NCBI RefSeq assembly: GCF_001650725.1
Contig: NZ_LXVX01000012.1
Span: forward strand, 454,912 to 518,911
Reading direction: 5' to 3'
Length of the DNA stretch: 64,000 nt
DNA from: Sphingobium sp. TCM1
GTDB lineage: Bacteria > Pseudomonadota > Alphaproteobacteria > Sphingomonadales > Sphingomonadaceae
In this document: one piece after another, positions 1 to 8,906 of the stretch
How positions within the stretch are numbered: the stretch's first letter is position 1
Layout: the number at the start of each line of letters is the position of its first letter
The notes under the pieces: generated by a model
The model's database searches: none
Told to the model about the DNA's origin: nothing
Seen by the model: the letters and a program-made list of their open reading frames with translations, nothing else
Translations under genes and position numbers: made by a program

Positions 1-430
1 TTTCCGACCGACCGGCCAGCAGGAACAGCAGCAGCAGCGAGAGACAGGCGCCGCCAATCGACAGAAGCGGCAGCATCACCGGATGGATGTTTGCAAGGCC
101 GTAATAGATCGCGCCGACCGCGCCCAGCGCCGCGGCGCTCGATGTGCCGAGCACCGACGGTTCGGCCAGAGGATTGCGCAGATAGCCCTGCATCGCGGCG
201 CCAGCCAGCCCCAGCATAGCGCCGACGGCAAGGGCAATCAGCGTCCGGGGCAGGCGCAGTTGGAACAGGATCACGCGTGTAGCATGATCCGCCCCGCCGA
301 AGAGCGCCGCCCAGATCCGCGCGATCGGAATGTCGACCGGGCCGAGCAGCAGCGAGCCAATGGTCGCAGCGGCCGCCACGGCCGCCAACCCGGCAAGGAG
401 CATGGCGCGATTGTGCGTCGTCTCTGTCAT
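1..430 (-). CDS. FecCD/BtuC-family ABC transporter permease (5' part; truncated by window edge)
   Basis: Inner-membrane permease subunit of a cobalamin/iron-siderophore importer. Only the N-terminal 143 codons are inside the window; the gene continues beyond base 1. The translation from ATG at 430 begins MTETTHNRAMLLAGLAAV and has hydrophobic segments separated by the family signature GAAMQGYLRNPLAEPSVLG, which is typical of BtuC/FecD permeases. It is transcribed away from the BtuF-like gene, with only 32 bp between the two start codons. That neighbour and the riboswitch-controlled BtuB-like receptor nearby suggest vitamin B12 as substrate, but the residues seen here do not separate B12 from Fe-siderophore permeases. 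The family assignment is solid; the substrate is inferred. Confidence 0.85.
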   Translation of the reverse strand, partial: MTETTHNRAMLLAGLAAVAAAATIGSLLLGPVDIPIARIWAALFGGADHATRVILFQLRLPRTLIALAVGAMLGLAGAAMQGYLRNPLAEPSVLGTSSAAALGAVGAIYYGLANIHPVMLPLLSIGGACLSLLLLFLLAGRSE

Positions 431-462
431 CTTATCGCCTTGCCACGCATGAAGGTGCGATT

Positions 463-1332
463 ATGGGAAGACGCATGTTGCGCAAGGTCTTTCTTCTCTT
501 CGCCTGCCTGTGTGCCGCCATGGCAGGTTCCGGGCTGTTGGCCACCGCCTTCCGCGCCGCGCCCAGCGCAACCCGGCCGCCGCAGCGGATCGTGTCGCTC
601 AACCTGTGTGCCGATCAACTGGTGCTGGCGCTGGCCGATCGGCGACAGATCGCGGGATTGACCCGCAATGCCGTCGATACCCAGATGTCGGCCGAAGCGG
701 CAAGGGCGCGCGGATTGCCGATCCTCACCCATTCCGCCGAGCAGATACTGGCCATCGGCCCCGATCTGGTGGCGGGTATGCCGGCGCGCGGCAACGCGGT
801 TCTGATGGGTCTCGATCGTGACGTGAGGGCACTTGATCTTGAGAGCGCCGACCGGCTGGGCGACATTTACCGTTCGATCCGCACGACCGCAGCCGCGGTT
901 GGGCATCGTGACAGGGGGGAGGCGATGATCGCCCGGATGCAGCGCGAACTCGCCGATCTGCCTCGTCCGGGCGCTGGACGGGTCGCCGCCTATTATCAGC
1001 GACGCGGCTTCATGACCGGCACCGGCACGCTGATCGACGACCTGATGCAGCGCATGGGGCTGGTGAACCTTGCCGCGAAACTGGGGAAGCCGGCGCTGGC
1101 GCAGGTCAGCCTGGAGGAAATGGTGGCCGCCCGGCCCGATTTCCTGATCGTGGAAAGCGCGACCGACCGCATCACCGATCAGGGCAGCGAAATGCTGCAC
1201 CATCCCGCGCTGCGCGACATTCCACGCATCAGTATCCCACAGGCCTGGACGGTGTGCGGCGGTCCCAGCTACGCGCGCGCGGCGCGTAGCATGGCGGATC
1301 AGATCACGCGGTTGGACGGCGCGCATCGCTGA
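463..1332 (+). CDS. btuF: BtuF-like periplasmic cobalamin/siderophore-binding protein
   Basis: Periplasmic solute-binding protein of a class III (BtuF/FhuD) ABC importer; delivers ligand to the FecCD permease encoded divergently at 1-430. It is 289 aa with a hydrophobic N-terminal export signal (residues about 6-28). The mature start PQRIVSLNLCADQLVLAL is the usual opening of the periplasmic-binding family, followed by the alternating alpha/beta pattern with SAEQILAIGPDLVAG and RPDFLIVESATD. The start at 463 has a GAAGG Shine-Dalgarno at 451-455; an in-frame ATG at 475 is the alternative. It converges on the BtuB-like receptor gene with a 35 bp gap. B12 specificity rests on this context. Confidence 0.8.
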   Translation: MGRRMLRKVFLLFACLCAAMAGSGLLATAFRAAPSATRPPQRIVSLNLCADQLVLALADRRQIAGLTRNAVDTQMSAEAARARGLPILTHSAEQILAIGPDLVAGMPARGNAVLMGLDRDVRALDLESADRLGDIYRSIRTTAAAVGHRDRGEAMIARMQRELADLPRPGAGRVAAYYQRRGFMTGTGTLIDDLMQRMGLVNLAAKLGKPALAQVSLEEMVAARPDFLIVESATDRITDQGSEMLHHPALRDIPRISIPQAWTVCGGPSYARAARSMADQITRLDGAHR

Positions 1333-1367
1333 CAGGCTTCCGGAGCGATGGCGCGCCGTCCCTGTCA

Positions 1368-3293
1368 TCAGAAGGTCAGCCGCACGCCGCCATAGGCAGC
1401 GCGACCGGCGGTCGCAAAGCTGAACACTTCCTCATATTGCTCGTCCGCCAGGTTCTCGATCCGGCCGAACAGCGCCACATTGCGGGACATCCTGTAGTCG
1501 AGGCTAAGGTTTACCAGCACATATTCCCGCATCGACACGGTCACGGGAACATAGCTGGGATCGGTATAGGCGGTGTCGGTCGTCCTGCCGTTATAGCGGA
1601 TCGTCAGCGTGGTCGCGAAGCGCTGGTCGGCACTCGTCACCGTGGTGTTGACGCTCGCGACATGCCTCGGCCGGCGGATTTCGCGGACGCCATCCTCCTT
1701 CGCCTTCAGCCAGGTATAGGCAAGGTCGAAGCGCAGTTGCGGCAGGGGCTGGGCGCTGACGAACGCTTCGATGCCATGCTGCTTGCTCTTCGTGTCGCGG
1801 TTGGCGGGCGTCGCGACATAGTCCGGTGCGGGATAGGAGGTATAGATTTCATTGTTCAGCGTGGAATCGAACCAGGTCGCACTGATCGTCGCCCAGCCAC
1901 CGACGCTCTGCTCCAATCCCGCCTCCCAGCCTTCTGACTTTTCCGGCTTCAGGTTCGGGTTGCCGATATAGGTGCCGTCCATATAGCCATAAAGTTCGTA
2001 GTAGCCCGGGTTCTTGACGCCTGTACCATAGGCGGCGCGGATGCGCGTGCCCGTGGGCAGCAGATAGCTGCCCTGGACCCGCCAGGTCGTGGTGTCGTCG
2101 AACCGGTCATTTTCGTCATAGCGCACCGAACCGCCGAGCGAGAGGCCGCCCGCCGTCAGTTCATACTGGCCGACCACACCCAGATTGTCGGTATGCCGCT
2201 TGCCCATGAAAGCGAAGCTCGACAGGTTGCGGAAGCTTTCCCGCTCCACATCGACAGCGCCGGTGATGCGGTGCGTGACCGCCTCGGTGCCCAGTGTCAG
2301 GCTGGAGGTGAGGGAGCCTTTATAGCGCCGTCCCTTGTCGCCATAGTCGAAACCATAGGAGGCATAGCCCTTGCGCGTAGTGTCCGCGAACTGGCCCGAC
2401 AAGGTGCTGATCCAACGACCGTCCAGTCCCGTGATCTGCGCCGAAAGCAAGCCATAGAGCGCTTCGTTACGATACCGCACGCCGGGGCTGTCGACGGTGT
2501 AGCCGAAGAGCGGGCTGGACGGATCGAATTCGCTGTTGTTGGTGTCCGCCTTGGTCAGGCTGTAGCGCACCACGCCGGTCAGCTTGATATTGTCGGTCGG
2601 CGTCCAGTTCAGCTTTCCGCTCGTGCCCAGGCTTTGCGAGCCGATGTCCCTGCTGCCGCCGCGCGCGGTAGGATAGCCGTCCGTGTCGTAATAGGACGCG
2701 GACAGCGCATAATCGAGGCCGTCGCCGGCGCCCGCGACGCGTGCCGCGCCGCTGACGGTGCCAAAGGAGCCGCCCTCGATCCGACCACTGATGCCCGGCG
2801 CTTCGCGGCCCGACAGGGTGATGTAGTTGATCACGCCGCCGATCGCATCGGAGCCGTAGAGCGAGGATTGCTGGCCCCGCAATATCTCGATCCGGGCGGC
2901 CGGATCGGCGATCAGCGTGCCGAAGTCATATTCGCCATAATAGGGATCGGCCGCCTCGATGCCGTCGATCAACACCAGCACATGGTTGGATTCGCTGCCG
3001 CGCAGGCGAACCTGAGTCTGGCCACCGACCCCGCCGATGCGGCTGACGACAATGCCGGGTACGTCGCGCAGCACGTCGGACACGATCCGCGTCTGCCGCG
3101 CTTCCAGCGTGGCATTGTCGATCACCGTGACGGACGCGCCCAACTGGCTCGCCTTCACGCCCTCGCCGGAGCGTGACGCGGTGACGATGATCGCGTCGCC
3201 GGGCAGGGCGCTGGCTTCGCCGTCGGGCGCTTGCGCCAGCGCGGGCGCCGCCGCCGTTATGGCAATCAGGGAAATGGTCGTGACAAATTTCAT
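1368..3293 (-). CDS. btuB: BtuB-like TonB-dependent outer-membrane cobalamin receptor
   Basis: Outer-membrane gated channel importing cobalamin with TonB energy. It is 641 aa. A signal peptide (residues about 1-20, ending APALAQ) is followed by a TonB-box-like DAIIVTASR, a plug domain with VSDVLRDVPGIVVSR, QVRLRGSESNHVLVLIDG and EILRGQQSSLYGSDAIGGV, then a beta-barrel ending in a terminal aromatic residue (RLTF). The length fits BtuB. A cobalamin riboswitch lies upstream on the same strand (about 3484-3690), which is strong evidence for the substrate. The Shine-Dalgarno GGAGG (3302-3306, minus strand) can pair with CCTCC directly before the ATG, so initiation may be occluded unless the leader refolds. 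Confidence 0.88.
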   Translation of the reverse strand: MKFVTTISLIAITAAAPALAQAPDGEASALPGDAIIVTASRSGEGVKASQLGASVTVIDNATLEARQTRIVSDVLRDVPGIVVSRIGGVGGQTQVRLRGSESNHVLVLIDGIEAADPYYGEYDFGTLIADPAARIEILRGQQSSLYGSDAIGGVINYITLSGREAPGISGRIEGGSFGTVSGAARVAGAGDGLDYALSASYYDTDGYPTARGGSRDIGSQSLGTSGKLNWTPTDNIKLTGVVRYSLTKADTNNSEFDPSSPLFGYTVDSPGVRYRNEALYGLLSAQITGLDGRWISTLSGQFADTTRKGYASYGFDYGDKGRRYKGSLTSSLTLGTEAVTHRITGAVDVERESFRNLSSFAFMGKRHTDNLGVVGQYELTAGGLSLGGSVRYDENDRFDDTTTWRVQGSYLLPTGTRIRAAYGTGVKNPGYYELYGYMDGTYIGNPNLKPEKSEGWEAGLEQSVGGWATISATWFDSTLNNEIYTSYPAPDYVATPANRDTKSKQHGIEAFVSAQPLPQLRFDLAYTWLKAKEDGVREIRRPRHVASVNTTVTSADQRFATTLTIRYNGRTTDTAYTDPSYVPVTVSMREYVLVNLSLDYRMSRNVALFGRIENLADEQYEEVFSFATAGRAAYGGVRLTF

Positions 3294-3306
3294 GGAGGCC
3301 CCCTCC
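3294..3306 (-). promoter_or_regulatory. Self-complementary ribosome-binding site hairpin of btuB
   Basis: Read on the minus strand, the 13 bases before the btuB ATG are GGAGG-GGG-CCTCC. The Shine-Dalgarno GGAGG and the CCTCC next to the start codon can form a 5-bp GC stem with a 3-base loop, hiding the ribosome-binding site. This fits translational control downstream of the cobalamin riboswitch. The pairing is visible; its use as the expression platform is inferred. Confidence 0.45.
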
Positions 3307-3483
3307 GAACACCGGCAACGAAGGCGGGGCCTGCCGATGCGCAGCGTGCGATCGACCGGCGCAGGACCGGCGAGCCGGCGTCATGCGCCCGCATACCCTG
3401 CGCCGAAGCGGCCCGCGCCGCTTGGTCGTCGCTCGACGGACATTCTCCGTGCCCCGGCCTTTCCCTGGACCTGGGACAATGAG

Positions 3484-3690
3484 CGACCCACGCCGGCAGG
3501 TCTCCTGGCTCACGGGTCGTCGCGCGATGCACACCTTCCCAGGTTTCCCCAGTGGCCGTCCCGGATCGTTCCGGAAACCCGTGCATCGCGCTCACCGCTT
3601 ACAGTTGCAGGGACAGCCCTGGATTTGCCGGCCTCTGAACGAAGCCGCCTCACCATGTTCCCATTCAAGCCCCGAGGGGCACCGGCGCGA
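3484..3690 (-). promoter_or_regulatory. Cobalamin (AdoCbl) riboswitch
   Basis: On the minus strand the leader carries the hallmarks of the class I cobalamin riboswitch in order: GGTGCCCC start (3676-3683), a GCTGTCCCTGCAACTGTAAG segment (around 3600-3620), GCCACTGGGGAAACCTGGG, GGAAGGTG, and the invariant B12 box AGCCAGGAGACCTGCC at 3495-3510. It lies about 190 bp upstream of the btuB-like start on the same strand. It should turn btuB off when adenosylcobalamin is abundant. Boundaries are approximate because P1 pairing was only judged by eye. Confidence 0.95.
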
Positions 3691-4055
3691 TCATGCGGGG
3701 CGCATCTGCTCCCCACGCGCCTGCCCATAGCGCCAGGCGCCATTTTCGCAAACGGCTTTCGCGTTTGGGGGCTGGAAGCCCAGCTATAGACCACGGGCAA
3801 CATGTAAGGCGAATGGCGCCATGTGCTGGACATTCCACGGGTCAGATCCTGACCGCAAAAATATCCAATGCTTTTTCGGGCTATGGGACGCATTGGGCCG
3901 TAGCGAACTTCTCATGCGGCATTTCGCCGGTTTCAGTCCGCAAGGCGTCGAGCGTCCTAAGCCCGCCATCTACGGAGAGGGATATCGCCAGCGGCCCCTT
4001 TCCGTTTGCAAAAGCGGTGAAAAACCACAAAGGGGGCCAAATCGAGGGGAGCGCC
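3691..4055. other. Intergenic region between the btuB riboswitch and the second receptor
   Basis: No convincing gene. It should contain the btuB promoter (minus) and the promoter of the second receptor (plus). Inverted repeats visible: CAAACG(3749-3754)/CGTTTG(3762-3767), GCTGG(3771-3775)/CCAGC(3780-3784), the palindrome ATGGCGCCAT (3813-3822), and GGTCAG-ATC-CTGACC (3840-3854) followed by an A-rich run. The last is the best candidate operator, but no regulator can be named. Short open frames here show no family resemblance. Confidence 0.4.
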
Positions 4056-6059
4056 ATGAAGAAGCCGTGTCTGTCCATCCTGTTGTTGGCTGTCCCGACT
4101 GTCGCCTGGGCCGAAGCGCCGGGGGATGCGCCGTCCATCGTCGTGACCGGCGCGGGGCTTGACCTGCCGCCGGGCACGCCGGCCTATGGATCGGTGGTGA
4201 TCGAGCGGCAGCGGCTGCTGGACAGCGCATCCGGGCGGATCGAGACGGTGCTGGGCGATGTCGCCGGCTTCCAGTAGTTCCGCCGGTCGGACAGCCGATC
4301 CTCCAATCCGTCCAATCAGGGCGCGACGCTGCGCGCGCTGGGCGGCAATGCGTCGAGCCGCACGCTGATGCTGCTCGACGGGGTGCCGATCGCCGATCCC
4401 TTCTTCGGCTATATCCCCTTCAGCGCGCTTGTTCCTGAACGGCTGTCGGTGGTGCGCGTCACCCGCGGAGGCGGCATCGGCGCCTTCGGAGCGGGCGCGG
4501 TCGCCGGCACGATCGAGATGGCGAGCGCGACCCGCGACCAGTTGCCCGATGTCGCCGCCAGCGCCTTCTACGGCAGCCGCGATTCGACCGAATTGTCGGC
4601 GACCGTGACGCCGGACGTGGGCAGCGGCTATGTCTCCCTGTCGGGCAGCTGGGACCGGGGCGATGGTTTCCAGACAACGCCAAAGAGCCAGCGCAACGCC
4701 GCGACCGTGCCGGCCGCCTATGATGGCTGGTCGACCAATCTGCGCGCCGTCGCGCCGATCGGCGCCACGTCAGAACTGCAATTCCGCGCAACCCTGTTCG
4801 AGGATAAGCGCACGCTGCGCTTTGTCGGCGCGGACAGCATGAGCCAGGGGCAGGATGCCAGCATCCGTTATATTTCGCGGGGGCCGTGGCAAGTCGATGC
4901 GCTGGCCTATATCCAAACGCGCAACTTCTCCAACATCGTCATTTCGTCCTCCAGCTTCCGCAAGTCGCTCGACCAGCGCAACACGCCATCCACCGGCCTT
5001 GGCGGCAAGATCGAACTGCGCCCTCCGGTCGGTGCCGACCATGTGCTGCGGATCGGCGCGGATACGCGCTTTGCGACCGGCGACATGTACGAGGACGCCT
5101 ATAACGCCAATATCGCCAGCAATCCGCGCACCTTCCTGCGCCATGCCGGTGGCGATCAGTGGACGACCGGCCTGTTCGTCGAGGACGACTGGAGCATCGG
5201 AAAACTGGTGCTGACCGGCGGCGCGCGGGCGGATCGCTGGACGATCCGCAACGGCTTCTACCGGCAGGTGAGCGCCACGACCGGCGCGGCGACTGGCGGG
5301 GACTTTGCCGACCGGTCCAACTGGGAAGTGTCGGGACAGGTGGGCGCGCTCTACAAGGCCAGCGACGCACTGGCGTTGCGGGCGGCGGCCTATAGCGGGT
5401 TCCGCCTGCCGACGCTGAATGAACTTTATCGCCCCTTCGTCGTCTTTCCGATCACGACACGGGCCAACGATGCGCTGGTGCCGGAAAAGCTGAAGGGGGC
5501 GGAAGCCGGGATCGACCTGACCCCGGCCGAGGGGATCAGCCTGTCGGCGACCGCTTTCTACAATCGGCTGGACCATGCCATCGCCAATGTGACGATCGAC
5601 AGCATCACCCGCCAGCGGCGGAATGTCGAACGGATCGTCGCCAAGGGGATCGAACTGACGGCGGCGGCGGCCCTGGGCGATGTCCGCCTGTCGGCCTCCT
5701 ACGCCTATAGCCACAGCACGGTCCATGCCCCCGGCGCGGCCTTTGACGGCTTCACCCCGGCCCAAAGTCCGCGCCATGCCGCCAGCGCGACGCTGGCCTG
5801 GGCGCCGCAGCAGGGGCCGTCACTGTCGGCGACCCTGCGCTATGTCGCGGATCAATATGAGGATGATCTGCAAAGCGACGTCCTGCCCGACGCCTTGACC
5901 ATGGATGCGGTCGCGCGTCTGCCAATCGGCCATGGCGTGAGCCTAGTGGCGCGTGGCGAAAATCTGTTCGACGAGGAGATCGTGACCCGCAATGCGGGCG
6001 GATCGATCGACCTCGGCACGCCGCGCACGCTCTGGATCGGCCTGAGCTTCAGCCGCTGA
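4056..6059 (+). pseudogene. TonB-dependent receptor interrupted by an in-frame amber codon
   Basis: A complete 667-codon TonB-dependent receptor frame apart from one TAG at 4275-4277 (codon 74). The ATG at 4056 follows a GAGGGGA Shine-Dalgarno and a signal peptide (MKKPCLSILLLAVPTVAWA), then a TonB-box-like SIVVTGAG. The TAG falls in the plug domain between DVAGFQ and FRRSDSRSSNPS. The frame continues without further stops through TLRALGGNASSRTLMLLDG and the barrel to the terminal LSFSR. A CAG-to-TAG change (Gln to stop) is the simplest explanation, since related receptors commonly read FQQFRRSD here (family knowledge). The change is recent, a sequencing error, or suppressed. Internal initiation at 4368 would lack the signal peptide. 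Substrate unknown; adjacency to btuB hints at a corrinoid or siderophore. Confidence 0.85.
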
Positions 6060-6099
6060 CCCAGTGCGGCAACAGCGCCGAACTCGCATTTCCCCTCCC

Positions 6100-6155
6100 G
6101 CGCCGGCCTTCGTGAAGGCGGCGCCTGGCGACGTCATCCGGTTCAAGCCCGGATG
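6100..6155. terminator. Pair of GC-rich hairpins between convergent genes
   Basis: Two stems follow the receptor frame: GCGCC-g-GCCTTC-GT-GAAGGC-GGCGC (6100-6124, one bulged base) and CATCCGG-TTCAAGC-CCGGATG (6135-6155). They lie between the plus-strand receptor and the minus-strand acylphosphatase, where bidirectional termination is expected. Neither has a U-tract, so they could instead be REP-like palindromes. Confidence 0.4.
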
Positions 6156-6183
6156 AGGCGCCCCCGCGCGGCGACGGTCAGGT

Positions 6184-6465
6184 TCAGGTCGTCGCCCGCT
6201 TGTCAAACGCATGGAACGGTTCGACCGGCGCATCCGTGGCATCGATCCGCGCGACCTGCGCTGCGGGCGGACCATCCTGCGCCAGGGCGATGAAGCGGTC
6301 GATCCGGTCCGCCTCGCCCTGAACCAGCGCCTCGACGCAGCCGTCGATTCGATTGCGGACCCAGCCCACCAGCCCCAGCCCGCGCGCCGTCTCGACCGTC
6401 CAGGCGCGGTACCAGACGCCCTGGACCCGGCCGTGGATCATCAGGCGGCGGGCGACAAGCGGCAT
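6184..6465 (-). CDS. acyP: Acylphosphatase
   Basis: Small cytosolic enzyme hydrolysing acyl phosphates such as acetyl phosphate or carbamoyl phosphate. It is 93 aa, the usual length for the family. The N-terminal phosphate-binding loop GRVQGVWYRAW contains the conserved Arg, and GWVRNRIDG contains the catalytic Asn, followed by VEALVQGE. Its ATG shares one base with the stop codon of the upstream NYN gene (TGATG), indicating co-transcription and translational coupling. The biological target in such operons is generally unknown. Confidence 0.92.
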   Translation of the reverse strand: MPLVARRLMIHGRVQGVWYRAWTVETARGLGLVGWVRNRIDGCVEALVQGEADRIDRFIALAQDGPPAAQVARIDATDAPVEPFHAFDKRATT

Positions 6466-7238
6466 CAGTGCAGCCGCTTGATCCAGGTCTGTCCGCCCTC
6501 GCGCACCTCGACGATGAAATTGGGGATGGCGCGGACCAGATCCGACAGGCGTTTATAGCCATAGTTGCGCGCGTCGAAGCTGGACCGGTTGCCGGCCAGC
6601 TGGCCGACGCTGCCCAGCGCGGCGAAGCCCTTTTCGTCGCGCTTCACTGCGTCATAGGCGTCGATGAGCAGTTTCACCACCTCGGGATCGACGGGCTTGG
6701 CCTTGCTGTCTTCGGTTTCGGCCGCCACGGCCTTGGCAGGCGCGGCCTTGGCCGTTCGCTTCGCGGCCGGCTTCGCCACCGGCACCTCGGCCGCCTCCAG
6801 CGCGGCGACGTCGATGAAACGGGTGCAGGCGCGGCGGAAGCCCTCCGGCGTGTTGGCATTGCCGAAGCCATAGACGGGAATGCCGTTCTGGCGCAGGCGC
6901 GTGACCAGCGGGGTGAAGTCGCTGTCGCTGGACATGAGGCCGAAACCGTCGACGCGCCCGCTGGCCAGCAGGTCCATCGCATCGATGGTCATCTTCATGT
7001 CGGTGGCGTTCTTGCCCCTGGTGAGGTCGAACTGCTGCTGCGGCTCGATCGCCTGAGTGATGGACAGCGCCGCCCAGGCCTTCAGCGTCGCCTTGCTCCA
7101 ATTGCCATAGGCGCGGCGGATGTTGACGGTGCCAAGCTCCGCCAGCACGGTCATGACCGAGTCGAAATGCGCCGCCGACGCGTTGTCCGCATCGATCAGG
7201 AGGGCGATATTGCCCCGACCTTCCAGCGGTGTCGCCAT
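6465..7238 (-). CDS. NYN (LabA-like PIN) domain protein with C-terminal OST-HTH/LOTUS domain
   Basis: Predicted RNA-binding ribonuclease-like protein, 257 aa. Residues about 8-145 form a NYN/LabA domain: LLIDADNAS supplies the first acidic cluster, [16 protein letters not shown] the middle acid, and [17 protein letters not shown] the third, with [17 protein letters not shown] closing the fold. A low-complexity Ala/Lys/Pro linker (about 150-185) leads to a LOTUS-like helical domain at about 190-257 ([31 protein letters not shown]). NYN domains are metal-dependent nucleases and LOTUS domains bind RNA or protein partners (family knowledge). No substrate is known from the sequence. It is coupled to acyP and lies 14 bp downstream of the carbonic anhydrase gene, so a three-gene operon is likely. 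Confidence 0.85.
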   Translation of the reverse strand: MATPLEGRGNIALLIDADNASAAHFDSVMTVLAELGTVNIRRAYGNWSKATLKAWAALSITQAIEPQQQFDLTRGKNATDMKMTIDAMDLLASGRVDGFGLMSSDSDFTPLVTRLRQNGIPVYGFGNANTPEGFRRACTRFIDVAALEAAEVPVAKPAAKRTAKAAPAKAVAAETEDSKAKPVDPEVVKLLIDAYDAVKRDEKGFAALGSVGQLAGNRSSFDARNYGYKRLSDLVRAIPNFIVEVREGGQTWIKRLH

Positions 7239-7252
7239 CGGTGCTGATCCCT

Positions 7253-7891
7253 TCAGGCAGGCGAGAAGGCGCCGCTTTCCTCATCCAGGACGTGCAGTTG
7301 CCCGTCCGAAATGGCGAAGAAGCTGCCGACCAGTTTCAGTTCGCCCTTGCGTTCCTTCGACCGGACGCAGGGAAAGGTGCGCAGGTTGGCGAGGCTGACC
7401 TTGACCGCCTCCAGTTCCATCGCGCGCTCCACGTCGCGGTCGCGCTGCTCGCCATAGCGGCCCACCACCGTCTCGCGCGCGCCATCCAGCAATTCGATCC
7501 AGTTGTGGATGAAGCCGCCTTCGCCCGGAGGCGCATCCTTCAGGTCATGGCTGAGCGCCGCCTTGCAACCGCCGCATTTGCCATGGCCCATCACGACGAT
7601 CTCGCCGACCTTGAGCACTTGCACGGCAAATTCCAGCGCCGCCGACACGCCATGATGGCCCGGATTGGTCTCGAAGGGCGGCACCAGCGCGGCGACATTG
7701 CGCACGACGAAAATCTGGCCGGGACTGGTGTCGAAAATCTGCGCGGGATCGACCCGGCTGTCGGAACAGGCGATCACCATCACCTTGGGGCTTTGCCCCT
7801 CGTTCAGTTCGTCCCATCGCTCTCGCTGCTGGCTCCAGCCGGTGTCGCGGAAGCGGTGATAGCCCTGGAGCATGTCGGCAAAGTCGGTCAT
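7253..7891 (-). CDS. Beta-class carbonic anhydrase
   Basis: Zinc enzyme interconverting CO2 and bicarbonate in the cytoplasm, 212 aa. Zinc and active-site motifs are present: [13 protein letters not shown] (first Cys and the Asp-Arg dyad), then [15 protein letters not shown] (His and second Cys), with [11 protein letters not shown] between. The start at 7891 gives the normal family length; an in-frame upstream ATG would add a non-conserved stretch. It is divergent from lipA (66 bp between starts) and upstream of the NYN and acyP genes on its own strand. Confidence 0.93.
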   Translation of the reverse strand: MTDFADMLQGYHRFRDTGWSQQRERWDELNEGQSPKVMVIACSDSRVDPAQIFDTSPGQIFVVRNVAALVPPFETNPGHHGVSAALEFAVQVLKVGEIVVMGHGKCGGCKAALSHDLKDAPPGEGGFIHNWIELLDGARETVVGRYGEQRDRDVERAMELEAVKVSLANLRTFPCVRSKERKGELKLVGSFFAISDGQLHVLDEESGAFSPA

Positions 7892-7957
7892 GGCCGCCTG
7901 ATGTGCCGCACAAATAGGGGGCTGGCAAGAGCGGCCGCGCATCGCTATCTGGGGCGC

Positions 7958-8899
7958 ATGACCGACATCGCCCCCATTCCCGGCATCGCCAAGCCGGAAC
8001 GCGCCCGCAAGCCCGACTGGATTCGCGTCAAGGCTCCGACCAGCCCCGCCTATCATGAGACGCGCAAGCTGATGCGCGACAAGGGGCTGAACACGGTCTG
8101 CGAGGAGGCGGCCTGCCCCAATATCGGCGAATGCTGGACCAAGAAGCACGCCACGGTGATGATCCTGGGCGATGTCTGCACCCGCGCCTGCGCCTTCTGC
8201 AATGTCAAGACCGGGATGCCGCGCAAGGTCGATGTCAACGAACCGCAGAATCTGGCCGACGCCTGTGCAGAAATGGGGCTGGAGCATATCGTCATCACCT
8301 CGGTCGACCGTGATGACCTGCCCGACGGCGGCGCCGCGCAGTTCGTCAAGGTGATCGAGGCGCTGCGCCGGACGACCCCGGACACGACGATCGAGATCCT
8401 GACCCCGGACTTCCGCAACAAGCATGAGCGCGCCGTCGAGATGATCGTCGCCGCCCGGCCCGACGTGTACAACCACAATCTCGAAACGGTGCCGCGCCTC
8501 TATCCCACCATCCGTCCCGGCGCCCGCTATTATGCATCGCTGCGCCTGCTGGAGTCGGTGAAGAAGCTCGATCCGTCGATCTTCACCAAGTCGGGCATCA
8601 TGCTGGGCCTGGGCGAGGAACGGCTGGAGGTGCACCAGGTGATGGACGACATGCGATCGGCCGACATCGACTTCCTGACGATGGGCCAATATCTCCAGCC
8701 CACGCCCAAGCACGCCAAGGTGATGGAATTCGTGACGCCGGCCGCCTTCAACGCCTATGCGGCGATCGCGCGGGCCAAGGGCTTCCTGCAGGTGGCGTCC
8801 AGCCCCCTGACCCGCTCCAGCTATCATGCCGGGCAGGATTTCGCCGAGATGAAGGCTGCGCGCGACGCGAAGCTGGCCAAGGCGGCGGCGAAGGCCTGA
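7958..8899 (+). CDS. lipA: Lipoyl synthase
   Basis: Radical-SAM enzyme inserting two sulfurs into octanoyl groups on E2 and H-protein subunits. It is 313 aa. The auxiliary cluster ligands [12 protein letters not shown] and the radical-SAM motif [10 protein letters not shown] (CxxxCxxC) are both present, followed by [18 protein letters not shown] and the C-terminal [11 protein letters not shown] with the conserved RSSY. The start at 7958 gives MTDIAPIPG, a normal N-terminus; the frame stays open upstream only because of GC-rich shadow coding over the carbonic anhydrase gene. It is followed 7 bp later by the COQ10-like gene, so an operon is likely. Confidence 0.97.
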   Translation: MTDIAPIPGIAKPERARKPDWIRVKAPTSPAYHETRKLMRDKGLNTVCEEAACPNIGECWTKKHATVMILGDVCTRACAFCNVKTGMPRKVDVNEPQNLADACAEMGLEHIVITSVDRDDLPDGGAAQFVKVIEALRRTTPDTTIEILTPDFRNKHERAVEMIVAARPDVYNHNLETVPRLYPTIRPGARYYASLRLLESVKKLDPSIFTKSGIMLGLGEERLEVHQVMDDMRSADIDFLTMGQYLQPTPKHAKVMEFVTPAAFNAYAAIARAKGFLQVASSPLTRSSYHAGQDFAEMKAARDAKLAKAAAKA

Positions 8900-8906
8900 T
8901 CCGTCA

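Noticed and set aside
3690..4055. Small ORFs between the riboswitch and the second receptor
   Set aside because: They overlap one another in several frames, lack family resemblance and have no good ribosome-binding sites.
7229..7957. Upstream extension of lipA through the carbonic anhydrase gene
   Set aside because: The extended part is the antisense of carbonic anhydrase and is not related to lipoyl synthase; the ATG at 7958 gives the family N-terminus.
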